Origin: Bacteroidota bacterium | GTDB taxonomy: Bacteria > Bacteroidota > Bacteroidia > Sphingobacteriales > Sphingobacteriaceae | Assembly: GCA_023450085.1 (NCBI GenBank) | Contig: JAEXHI010000024.1 | Location: forward strand, 310,001 to 374,000 | DNA length: 64,000 nucleotides | Direction: 5' to 3' | Shown: positions 1 to 6,759 of the stretch, piece by piece | Layout of the letters: the number at the start of each line of letters is the position of its first letter | Position numbering within the stretch: the first letter of the stretch is position 1 | Translations under genes and position numbers: made by a program | Notes under the pieces: generated by a model | Told to the model about the DNA's origin: nothing | Databases searched by the model: none | Seen by the model: the letters and a program-made list of their open reading frames with translations, nothing else

Positions 1-330
1 ACGCTCAGGCTCATTGAACTGATGAGAAGAAACACCCAAATCAGCCAACACACCATCCACCTGCTTATAGCCCAACAAACGAAGGTTATTTTTCAGATAG
101 CCAAAATTTTGATCCACAAAACGAAATCTAGGATCATCTATTTTATTCCTTTGCGCATCAGGATCTTGATCAAAAGCAATCAACACCCCTTTATCATTCA
201 AATGCTTTAAGATCTCTCTAGAATGGCCACCCCCTCCAAAAGTCACATCCACATACACACCATCAGGCTTGATCGCCAAACCATCCATGCATTCTTGCAG
301 CAACACCGGAACATGGTAATTATTCTCCAT
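1..330 (-). CDS. rsmH: 16S rRNA (cytosine1402-N4)-methyltransferase RsmH, N-terminal part
   Basis: This is the first 110 codons of RsmH (MraW), which uses S-adenosylmethionine to methylate N4 of C1402 in 16S rRNA. The frame begins MENNYHVPVLLQECMDGL and contains the SAM-binding glycine motif DVTFGGGGHSREIL, then IAFDQDPDA and GVLADLGVSSHQFN, all typical of the family. The gene runs off the left edge, so the C-terminal two thirds are not seen. Its ATG lies inside the end of mraZ (11-bp overlap), the classic first two genes of the division/cell-wall cluster, so it is very likely co-transcribed with mraZ. Confidence 0.95.
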   Translation of the reverse strand, partial: MENNYHVPVLLQECMDGLAIKPDGVYVDVTFGGGGHSREILKHLNDKGVLIAFDQDPDAQRNKIDDPRFRFVDQNFGYLKNNLRLLGYKQVDGVLADLGVSSHQFNEPER

Positions 331-790
331 CTGCACCTCCTTTATGCTTACCGCCCATCACCTCTTCCGCCAATGCGGCAAAGTTTTCAGGAACATCATC
401 AAATAGATTATCGTAAGCTTTTTTATCCCACACTTCAATTTTATCCAACTGGCAAGCCAACACCAAATCCGAATCAATTCCAGCGTATTCCACCAAGGTC
501 TTCGGAAGCAACACACGACCCGCAGCATCCAATGTCAGCGGCATGGCCCCACGCTGGAACGCCCTTACAAACTCACGGTTTTTACGCTCGAACATATTGA
601 GCTTATTTAGCTCGGCCACCGTTTCATCCCAAACTTTTTTAGGATAAATGACCAAATTCCTCTCGAATCCTCGATTCACAACCAACCCATCTCGCTCTAC
701 ATCAAGCAATTGCTTCTTCAGCAAAACAGGCACCATCAAGCGCCCTTTCGCATCCAATTTGCAATCAAATTCTCCGATGAGTTGGTTCAT
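320..790 (-). CDS. mraZ: Transcriptional regulator MraZ
   Basis: MraZ is a DNA-binding repressor of its own division/cell-wall operon, built from two AbrB-like swapped-hairpin domains. The two family signature strings are visible: DAKGRLMVP near residue 14 and DAAGRVLLP near residue 90, both with the conserved DxxxR pattern. From the ATG at 790 the protein has 156 residues (MNQLIGEFDCKLDAK), a normal length. An open frame continues upstream to 850, but it runs through the regulatory repeats and has no family similarity, so 790 is preferred. The end overlaps rsmH by 11 bp. Autoregulation is likely through the repeats at 836-901. Confidence 0.95.
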   Translation of the reverse strand: MNQLIGEFDCKLDAKGRLMVPVLLKKQLLDVERDGLVVNRGFERNLVIYPKKVWDETVAELNKLNMFERKNREFVRAFQRGAMPLTLDAAGRVLLPKTLVEYAGIDSDLVLACQLDKIEVWDKKAYDNLFDDVPENFAALAEEVMGGKHKGGADGE

Positions 791-835
791 TATAGTAGCT
801 ACACTTTTTATGTAGTGTAAAAGTAAGTCACTTCT

Positions 836-901
836 ACCACTTTTTACCACTTTTTACCACAAAAAAGTTTTCAACATACATTTTCTACCACTTTAACCCA
901 C
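836..901 (-). promoter_or_regulatory. Phased MraZ-type operator boxes upstream of mraZ
   Basis: On the minus strand there are five GTGG(T/G) boxes. Three sit exactly 10 bp apart (plus-strand ACCAC at 836, 846 and 856) and two more 10 bp apart (ACCAC at 887, CCCAC at 897); the two groups are 31 bp apart, close to three helical turns. Characterised MraZ proteins bind tandem TGGGN-type repeats with 5-nt spacers upstream of mraZ, the same geometry. The boxes start about 46 bp upstream of the mraZ ATG. A short TACAC/GTGTA inverted repeat lies between boxes and gene. Confidence 0.75.
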
Positions 902-934
902 TTTAAATATACTAGAGGGCATTTTCAGGAGTGG

Positions 935-974
935 TAAAAAAAGAAAGCGGCCCCGATTTTTACATCGGAGCCGC
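935..974 (-). terminator. Rho-independent terminator after pgk
   Basis: An 11-position stem with one mismatch (plus-strand GCGGCCCCGAT at 947-957, ATCGGAGCCGC at 964-974) with a 6-nt loop is followed on the minus strand by a T-rich tract (positions 946 to 936). It lies 26 bp beyond the pgk stop and separates the glycolytic operon from the mraZ promoter region. Confidence 0.85.
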
Positions 975-999
975 TCACCTACAAGGAGTTAACCTTAAT

Positions 1000-2190
1000 T
1001 TATTTTTGAATTGCCGCTACGCCAGGCAGCTCTTTACCTTCCATATATTCCAACAAAGCTCCACCGCCTGTAGACACATAACTTACTTCATCTTCTAAAC
1101 CAAACTTAGCAATAGCCGCAGCCGAATCACCTCCGCCAATTAAAGAAAATGCTCCATTTTTAGTCGCCTCTACCACTGCTTCCGCAACAGCCTTAGTTCC
1201 TTGCTGAAAGTTCTCCATTTCAAAAACTCCCATTGGACCATTCCATAATAAGGTTTTAGATTTTTTAATGATATCGCTAAACAGTTCTACCGTTTTTGAA
1301 CCAATATCCAGACCCATCCAATCCGCAGGAATATGGCCGCTATCTACTTGGTCTTTTTGAGCTTCATTATCAAATTTATCAGCAATTACGGTATCTACCG
1401 GCAATACCAGATTCACACCTTTTGCTTTCGCTTTTTCCAAAAGCTCTAAACACAAAGCCATGCGATCAGCCTCCAATAAAGAAGTACCTATCTCACCACC
1501 TTGCGCTTTTGCAAAAGTATAAGCCATACCACCACCAATAATTAGATTATCAACCTTTTCCAATAAATTCTCAATCAATAAAATCTTATCAGAAACCTTT
1601 GCTCCTCCCATAATTGCGGTAAATGGTTTTTCAGCACCGTTAATTACTTTTTCTGCATTTTTAATCTCCTCCGCCATTAGGTAACCGAAGTATTTTGCCT
1701 CAGGAAAAAACTGAGCAACAATTGTTGTAGAGGCATGCGCTCTGTGGGCTGTACCGAAAGCATCGTTTACATAAACATCAGCCAGTTTCGAAAGCTTTTC
1801 TGCAAAAGCAACATCACCTTTTTCTTCTTCTTTATAAAAGCGAAGATTCTCCAACAACAAAACTTCTCCAGGGAACAGGTTCTTTGCTTTATTAACCGCA
1901 TCCTCACCGATACAATCATCCGCAAATTTCACTTGAAGATCTAACATACGAGACAAATCGCCCAAAATATGTTTTAATGAATACTTGTCGCTAGGGCCAT
2001 CTTTTGGTCGGCCTAAGTGCGACATTAAAATTACCGCCCCACCATCATTCAGTATTTTCTGAATAGTTGGCAATGCTGCACGCATTCTTTTATCATCGGT
2101 AATGTTGAAATCGGCATCTAAAGGCACGTTAAAATCTACTCTTACGATAGCTTTCTTGTCCTTAAAATCAAATTGGTCTACTGTCTTCAT
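1000..2190 (-). CDS. pgk: Phosphoglycerate kinase
   Basis: This cytosolic glycolytic enzyme transfers the acyl phosphate of 1,3-bisphosphoglycerate to ADP. The 396-residue protein has the normal bacterial length. Visible signatures are the N-terminal VRVDFNVPLD and the substrate-binding LMSHLGRPK, NDAFGTAHRAHAS in the N-domain, AIMGGAKVSDK, and the nucleotide-binding GGGDSAAAIAKFG and STGGGALLEYMEGK near the C terminus. It is the last gene of a minus-strand run gap, GNAT, pgk, with only 3 bp between the GNAT stop and the pgk ATG, so it should be co-transcribed with gap, whose enzyme makes its substrate. A terminator follows at 935-974. Confidence 0.98.
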   Translation of the reverse strand: MKTVDQFDFKDKKAIVRVDFNVPLDADFNITDDKRMRAALPTIQKILNDGGAVILMSHLGRPKDGPSDKYSLKHILGDLSRMLDLQVKFADDCIGEDAVNKAKNLFPGEVLLLENLRFYKEEEKGDVAFAEKLSKLADVYVNDAFGTAHRAHASTTIVAQFFPEAKYFGYLMAEEIKNAEKVINGAEKPFTAIMGGAKVSDKILLIENLLEKVDNLIIGGGMAYTFAKAQGGEIGTSLLEADRMALCLELLEKAKAKGVNLVLPVDTVIADKFDNEAQKDQVDSGHIPADWMGLDIGSKTVELFSDIIKKSKTLLWNGPMGVFEMENFQQGTKAVAEAVVEATKNGAFSLIGGGDSAAAIAKFGLEDEVSYVSTGGGALLEYMEGKELPGVAAIQK

Positions 2191-2193
2191 TTT

Positions 2194-2628
2194 CTATATT
2201 AGGTTTAAAATCATGATATAATGCGGGCCAATACCAGCCACTTCAAATTCATCGGAAACAATTTGGAAACCTTGTTTTTGATAAAATTCAATCGCGGAAG
2301 CACGTGCATTGCACCAAATATACTCAGCTTTTGCATTTTTAACATACGAAACCGCGTATTTTAATAAGGCAGCCCCATAACCTTTTCCAAAAAACCGCTC
2401 ATCGGTAGCCATACCCCTTAACTGATAAGCGGCCCCTTCTCTTCCCTTCAGTGGTTGCGGAAAGAAAGTTGCCACACTTGCTATTTCCCGATCGCTCACA
2501 TAATAGGCCAAGTGAAAAACACCTTCTATGTCATCTGTTGGAAGCACACAAGTTTCAAGTGCCGCACCGTTTCTAAGCATTTTGCTCCTCAAAGGCAAAA
2601 CCACTTCTAATGGGACAAACTTAATCAT
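2194..2628 (-). CDS. GNAT-family N-acetyltransferase inside the gap-pgk operon
   Basis: A 144-residue single-domain GNAT protein. The acetyl-CoA pyrophosphate-binding loop is seen as RFFGKGYGAALL after the beta-strand LRGMATDE, and the C-terminal part CNARASAIEFYQKQGFQIV is the usual motif B of the fold. The start ATG at 2628 overlaps the gap stop by 8 bp and the stop lies 3 bp before pgk, so translation is probably coupled to both glycolytic genes. The substrate cannot be told from sequence; small-molecule or protein N-acetylation are both possible. The embedding between gap and pgk is the unusual point. Confidence 0.85.
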   Translation of the reverse strand: MIKFVPLEVVLPLRSKMLRNGAALETCVLPTDDIEGVFHLAYYVSDREIASVATFFPQPLKGREGAAYQLRGMATDERFFGKGYGAALLKYAVSYVKNAKAEYIWCNARASAIEFYQKQGFQIVSDEFEVAGIGPHYIMILNLI

Positions 2629-3616
2629 AGTTCATTTTTATTTTTTCGACCACATCAGCCAAGCGATTGGAATAGCCAGACTCATTATCGTACCAACCCA
2701 CTACCTTAACCAAATCGCCTACAATAGAGGTTAATTGCGCATCAAAAACACAAGAATGCGGGTTATTGATAATATCTACAGAAACAATTGGATCTTCTGT
2801 ATATTGTAAAACCTTATTCAGTTTCCCTTCGGACGCAGCTTTAAAGGCAGCATTAATTTCTTCAATGGTCGTTTTCTTTTTCAAGATGCAAGTAAAATCA
2901 GTTAAGGAACCATTCAATACCGGAACCCTGATCCCGGCACCACCCAACTTACCGTCTAAATGCGGAAAAATATGCGTAATTGCTTTCGCCGCACCTGTAG
3001 TGGTAGGAATAATGGACGAAGAAGCAGCTCTAGCTCTACGCAAATCCTGGTGAGGAGAATCGTGCAAATTCTGATCTCCCGTCATCGAGTGAACCGTAGT
3101 GATATACCCATCTTCTATACCCCAAAAATCATCCAATATTTTTACCATTGGCGCCACATTGTTAGTAGTGCATGATGCATTTGAAAGTATAGCCGAAGAA
3201 AAATCAACTTCTTGGTCGTTCACCCCCATTACCACCATCGGCACTTCTTTATCTGCCACTGGGGCAGAGACCAACACTTGCTTAGCACCTGCTTGAAGAT
3301 GTTTTTCGGCAGACGCCAGGTTAGCAAACTTACCTGTTGACTCAACCACCAAATCTACTTCCAAATCTTTCCAAGGTAACGTTTCCGGCTTTGAATTTGA
3401 AATGATGTTGATACGTTTACCATCCACCATCAGACATTGCTCATCAAAACTAATTTCACCAGGATAAACACCATGAACAGAATCATATTTGAACAGGTGC
3501 GCCAAGGTAGCAGGGGTAGTTAAATCGTTGATAGCAATGACATCGAAATTTCGTTCCAACGCAGTACGCAAAAACATTCTTCCAATTCGGCCAAAACCAT
3601 TTATGGCAATTTTCAT
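2621..3616 (-). CDS. gap: Glyceraldehyde-3-phosphate dehydrogenase, type I
   Basis: This glycolytic enzyme oxidises glyceraldehyde 3-phosphate to 1,3-bisphosphoglycerate. It has 331 residues, with the Rossmann motif INGFGRIGR at residues 5-13, Asp31 after the second strand (AINDLTT), which favours NAD over NADP, the catalytic Cys149 in SNASCTTNN, and the partner His176 in TTVHSMTGDQ. The C-terminal WYDNESGYSNRL is also typical. It is the first gene of the gap-GNAT-pgk operon, with a plausible Bacteroidota -7 element at 3658-3665 giving a leader of roughly 35 nt. Confidence 0.98.
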   Translation of the reverse strand: MKIAINGFGRIGRMFLRTALERNFDVIAINDLTTPATLAHLFKYDSVHGVYPGEISFDEQCLMVDGKRINIISNSKPETLPWKDLEVDLVVESTGKFANLASAEKHLQAGAKQVLVSAPVADKEVPMVVMGVNDQEVDFSSAILSNASCTTNNVAPMVKILDDFWGIEDGYITTVHSMTGDQNLHDSPHQDLRRARAASSSIIPTTTGAAKAITHIFPHLDGKLGGAGIRVPVLNGSLTDFTCILKKKTTIEEINAAFKAASEGKLNKVLQYTEDPIVSVDIINNPHSCVFDAQLTSIVGDLVKVVGWYDNESGYSNRLADVVEKIKMNYD

Positions 3617-3657
3617 TTGGTATTGATTACAGATGAAACCAACATGATTTCATGGTG

Positions 3658-3665
3658 CAAAGCTA
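3658..3665 (-). promoter_or_regulatory. Predicted -7 promoter element for gap operon
   Basis: On the minus strand the octamer TAGCTTTG matches the Bacteroidota -7 consensus TAnnTTTG exactly. It lies about 42 bp upstream of the gap ATG. The -33 region is only T-rich, without a clear TTTG, so the call rests on the -7 element and its position. Confidence 0.45.
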
Positions 3666-3712
3666 GCCAATATCTAGAGAAAGAAAATCTAATTTTTTAA
3701 ATAAAGATGAAA

Positions 3713-4840
3713 CTATGACACCTTAAGGGTATCCTTCAAAAAAACATCCTTAACCGTATAAGTTTTGGTTCTTTTCCGACCTTTTACATAAGTTAGTATG
3801 GTATTAAAAATCACACAAATGCCAATCTGAAGAAATATCAAAACAAAATTACCCAAGTCCTGCAGCATCACCGTCAAAGCGATCATCCCTAAATTAAAGG
3901 ATATGGTGACCATTAAGATTTGCTTAGCATTAAGCCCCAAGCGTAACAAACGATGATGAATATGATTTCGATCCCCTCTAAATGGCGATTTTTTATTAAT
4001 CACTCTGATAAAGAAGATCCTTAAGGAATCAAATATGGGAACAATTAGCACCGCCACAGCAATAGAAGGCGCCGAATAGAAATAAGGCTCTGGTGTTGAC
4101 CCAAGCTTATTAATTTCAATGAATTTAATGGCCAGCACTACCGAAACAAGGCCTATAATTAAAGAACCGGTATCGCCCATAAAAATTTTAGCTGGCGGAT
4201 AGTTAAAAACTAAAAAGCCTAATATAGCCCCCAGCATAGAAAAAGCAATAAATGCATAGGCCATGTCATTACCTAATGCAAAAAAGATCCCAAAGCACAA
4301 ACTTACCACAGCTCCCACAGTACCAGCCAAGCCATCGACACCATCAATTAAATTAAAACCATTATTGATAAAAATAATAAGCGCAATAGAAAAAATGCCC
4401 CCAGCAATTGGATCTACATCCCACACATTAAACACTCCATATAAGCTAGACAACTTAAAATCTCCTAGTGTCACCAAAATTAAAGACACCAAAATTTGAA
4501 GCGCAAACTTCGTAGATGGGCTTACTCCATAAATATCATCCTTAATACCCAAAGCAAACAAAAAGATACTTGAAGCAATTAAAAAATTAGCCTGCTCATA
4601 ATGTACGGTGGTTGCGAACAGTAATACGGTAATTGTAAAACCACAAAAAAGACCGATACCTCCCAATCTTGAAATACCATCTTTATGTTCTTTTCTATGT
4701 AGATCAACACTATCGAACAATTTATGTTTGTTGGCCACGTGTATAATAGAAGGTATAGAAAATCTCACCAGCAAAAATGCTAGTGTTACAATAGAGACAT
4801 AGAATACCAAAGGATATTCTGCAAATAGTTGTTTGGGCAT
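3713..4840 (-). CDS. Undecaprenyl-phosphate sugar-1-phosphate transferase, WecA/TagO type
   Basis: A 375-residue polytopic membrane protein of the MraY/WecA family, which transfers a sugar-1-phosphate (usually GlcNAc-1-P) from a UDP-sugar onto undecaprenyl phosphate to begin surface-polysaccharide assembly. Family motifs are visible: the Mg-binding Asp pair GIKDDIYG at residues 101-102, the NxxxLIDGVDG block (residues 160-170), FMGDTGSLIIG, and the cytoplasmic loop RGDRNHIHHRLLRLGL. MraY itself is encoded in dcw clusters and lacks the HIHHRL form, so this is the polysaccharide branch. It lies downstream of a GT2 gene on the same strand and beside the large polysaccharide locus, so it is the best candidate for its priming enzyme. 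Confidence 0.88.
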   Translation of the reverse strand: MPKQLFAEYPLVFYVSIVTLAFLLVRFSIPSIIHVANKHKLFDSVDLHRKEHKDGISRLGGIGLFCGFTITVLLFATTVHYEQANFLIASSIFLFALGIKDDIYGVSPSTKFALQILVSLILVTLGDFKLSSLYGVFNVWDVDPIAGGIFSIALIIFINNGFNLIDGVDGLAGTVGAVVSLCFGIFFALGNDMAYAFIAFSMLGAILGFLVFNYPPAKIFMGDTGSLIIGLVSVVLAIKFIEINKLGSTPEPYFYSAPSIAVAVLIVPIFDSLRIFFIRVINKKSPFRGDRNHIHHRLLRLGLNAKQILMVTISFNLGMIALTVMLQDLGNFVLIFLQIGICVIFNTILTYVKGRKRTKTYTVKDVFLKDTLKVS

Positions 4841-4956
4841 GTCTTTCTTAAATGATTGACAGTCAAATCTATGAATTATTTAAACAAATTGGTTGTATTT
4901 TTTTCAAAACAATAGAAAACAGACCAATACTACAATCCATATTAACAGGCATTTAA

Positions 4957-5700
4957 TTAGAAGAACTGCTTTATTTTTCTAAGCTTTTTTAACAGTAACG
5001 CTAACAAAGGCACAGGAATTTGATTATGCCTTAAAGCAGCATAATCATTTTTCATGGCCGCATAACGATGTTTCAAAGACTGATTGCTCATCCCTCCGTT
5101 ACGCATATTTACCATTAGCATTGGCAGATGAACTGAAGAAATGCGATTTTTATACAAAAACCTAAGCATCAATTCATAGTCAGCTGCAGAACCATAATTC
5201 AACTGGTAACCACCCAGCCTTTTGAAAAGTTCCCTTCTCACATAAAGTGTAGGATGGGCAGGCATCCAGCCCAATGCTAAATCAACAGGTTTAGCCTTAG
5301 AAGAACGCCATTTACGCAAAATACGAGCAACGTTATCTGGAGCAACGTAATTCAGATCACCATAGAGTGCATCCACCTTAGCTTCTTCAATTTTTTTCAC
5401 GACCTCTGCAATCACCATATTATCGGCCAGCATGTCGTCAGCATTTAAAATACCTATTACTTCTCCAGTAGCTAAAGTAATTCCTTTATTCAAAGCATCA
5501 TACATTCCCTTATCGGGCTCAGAAAGCAAAATCGACAATCGGTCTTTGTATTGTTGTGCTATTTGATAGGTACGGTCGGTAGAACTCCCATCGATGAGTA
5601 TATATTCGATATTGGAATAACTCTGCGACAGAATCGATTCGATACAATCTGCAATGTGCTGTTCTCCGTTATATACTACTGTAATGATGGTTACTTTCAA
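4957..5700 (-). CDS. Family-2 glycosyltransferase
   Basis: A 247-residue GT-A enzyme of the WcaA-like type that transfers a sugar from a nucleotide donor onto a lipid-linked acceptor at the cytoplasmic face. The N-terminal strand VTIITVVYNG, the donor-binding DGSSTDRT near residue 37, EPDKGMYDALNKG, and the metal-binding LNADD near residue 86 are clear, and the C-terminal half keeps GWMPAHPTLYVRRELF, common in these enzymes. The start is a TTG at 5700; no ATG gives the N-terminal strand. It is followed on the same strand by the WecA-like gene and preceded by a near-consensus promoter at 5720-5751. Confidence 0.88.
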   Translation of the reverse strand: MKVTIITVVYNGEQHIADCIESILSQSYSNIEYILIDGSSTDRTYQIAQQYKDRLSILLSEPDKGMYDALNKGITLATGEVIGILNADDMLADNMVIAEVVKKIEEAKVDALYGDLNYVAPDNVARILRKWRSSKAKPVDLALGWMPAHPTLYVRRELFKRLGGYQLNYGSAADYELMLRFLYKNRISSVHLPMLMVNMRNGGMSNQSLKHRYAAMKNDYAALRHNQIPVPLLALLLKKLRKIKQFF

Positions 5701-5719
5701 TGAAATATTATTTTATGCT

Positions 5720-5751
5720 CAAAAGTAAGCCAAGTATTTTTCCAAAACAAA
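5720..5751 (-). promoter_or_regulatory. Bacteroidota-type promoter for the GT2-wecA unit
   Basis: On the minus strand TTTG (5748-5751) is separated by exactly 20 nt from TACTTTTG (5720-5727), a full match to the TTTG-N19-21-TAnnTTTG consensus of Bacteroidota. The predicted start site leaves about 13 nt before the TTG start codon at 5700. Confidence 0.65.
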
Positions 5752-5918
5752 TGAAGCTCAACATTACCCATTGTACTGTAGTCAAGCCATATCACTTAAA
5801 GCCAATGCAGTTCAAGCAAGGTATTTACAACGGAAACACACTTATGAAAGGTAAAAAAAGCAATACCTAGAACCGTGTATTTTCAAAACTATAAGTTGTT
5901 ATTTTTTCACTTTATTAA

Positions 5919-5947
5919 TTTGACTAACAACAAAAAGTTGTAATTTG
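5919..5947 (+). promoter_or_regulatory. Predicted promoter of the polysaccharide operon with an internal inverted repeat
   Basis: TTTG at 5919-5922 and TAATTTG at 5941-5947 are separated by 18 nt, close to the Bacteroidota consensus but one base short in the -7 element. Between them lies a perfect inverted repeat ACAAC-aaaaa-GTTGT (5927-5941), in a place where a bound regulator would block sigma binding. The Wza-like gene begins 17 bp downstream. Confidence 0.45.
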
Positions 5948-5964
5948 CACCTTCATTCAAACTA

Positions 5965-6759
5965 ATGAACTACAACAGATTATCCTTAACAACAACTCTC
6001 ATCTTTATTGGCTTTGCCGTCTTTTTTTTAAGCTCTTGTTCCTTCAAAGGGCGACAAGCTTTATTAAAAACACCTTATGATGCAGACACTGTAAAAACGG
6101 TTAGGATAATTAACAGCAATACGGATGCTGTAGGTTATTACAATCTCATTAAACCAGAAGATGAGCTTGCGATTAGAAATGTACAAGACATGAGTTTAAT
6201 TGTTAAACTTCCTGAAAGCAACAATAACACTGCGCAAACATATACCACTTTTAAAGTAGATGCCAGTGGTGAAATTGTACTCCCTAAAATAGGCTCCATA
6301 AAAGTTGGAGGCCTCAACCGCATTCAAGCAGCACAAGCCATCCAAAAAGCTTACGAAGCCAAAGAGTTAAATGCCCCACTTATAGACGTACGCATTGCTA
6401 ACGCCTATGTAGTGATGTTGGGAGAAGTTAAAACTCAAGGGAAATACATTATTGAACGTGAAGATTATCAACTCATTGATCTTTTGGCTGACGCTGGAGG
6501 TTTAACCCCCAATGCAAACAATAAAATGTTACGCATATTTAGAGGCGATAGGGCTAACCCAGAAATCATTATGGTTAACCTAAACGATTACAACTTCTTA
6601 AAAGACCCAAAACTAAAGCTTCAGGCTAAAGATGTCATTTATATTGAGCCGCGTAGATCAGCAGTGAACAGTCAAAACTTCCAAGCCTATTCTACTTTCA
6701 TACAAGTGGGTTTTGTCATTGTCAATACTTTATTATTAATTTACAGTATCACTAAATAA
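5965..6759 (+). CDS. Wza-like polysaccharide export lipoprotein (SLBB family)
   Basis: This 264-residue outer-membrane lipoprotein belongs to the polysaccharide biosynthesis/export family whose members form the outer-membrane exit channel. The signal peptide ends in the lipobox LSSC with Cys25 as the lipidation site. The export domain is seen around residues 75-145 (YTTFKVDASGEIVLPKIGSI, RIQAAQAIQKAYE), followed by a soluble-ligand-binding beta-grasp part (VVMLGEVKTQGKYIIE, LADAGGLTPNANNK). The C terminus carries one hydrophobic segment (FIQVGFVIVNTLLLIY), like the amphipathic or membrane helix of Wza. The stop overlaps the next gene's ATG by one base (TAATG), so the pair is translationally coupled. 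Confidence 0.9.
   Translation: MNYNRLSLTTTLIFIGFAVFFLSSCSFKGRQALLKTPYDADTVKTVRIINSNTDAVGYYNLIKPEDELAIRNVQDMSLIVKLPESNNNTAQTYTTFKVDASGEIVLPKIGSIKVGGLNRIQAAQAIQKAYEAKELNAPLIDVRIANAYVVMLGEVKTQGKYIIEREDYQLIDLLADAGGLTPNANNKMLRIFRGDRANPEIIMVNLNDYNFLKDPKLKLQAKDVIYIEPRRSAVNSQNFQAYSTFIQVGFVIVNTLLLIYSITK

Noticed and set aside
223..600. Open frame of 125 codons on the plus strand opposite mraZ and rsmH
   Set aside because: It is antisense to two well-supported genes, and its composition (many His, Pro and Gln) is that of a shadow frame.
791..850. N-terminal extension of MraZ starting at 850
   Set aside because: The extra 20 codons run through the MraZ boxes and promoter region, and MraZ proteins begin at the equivalent of the ATG at 790.
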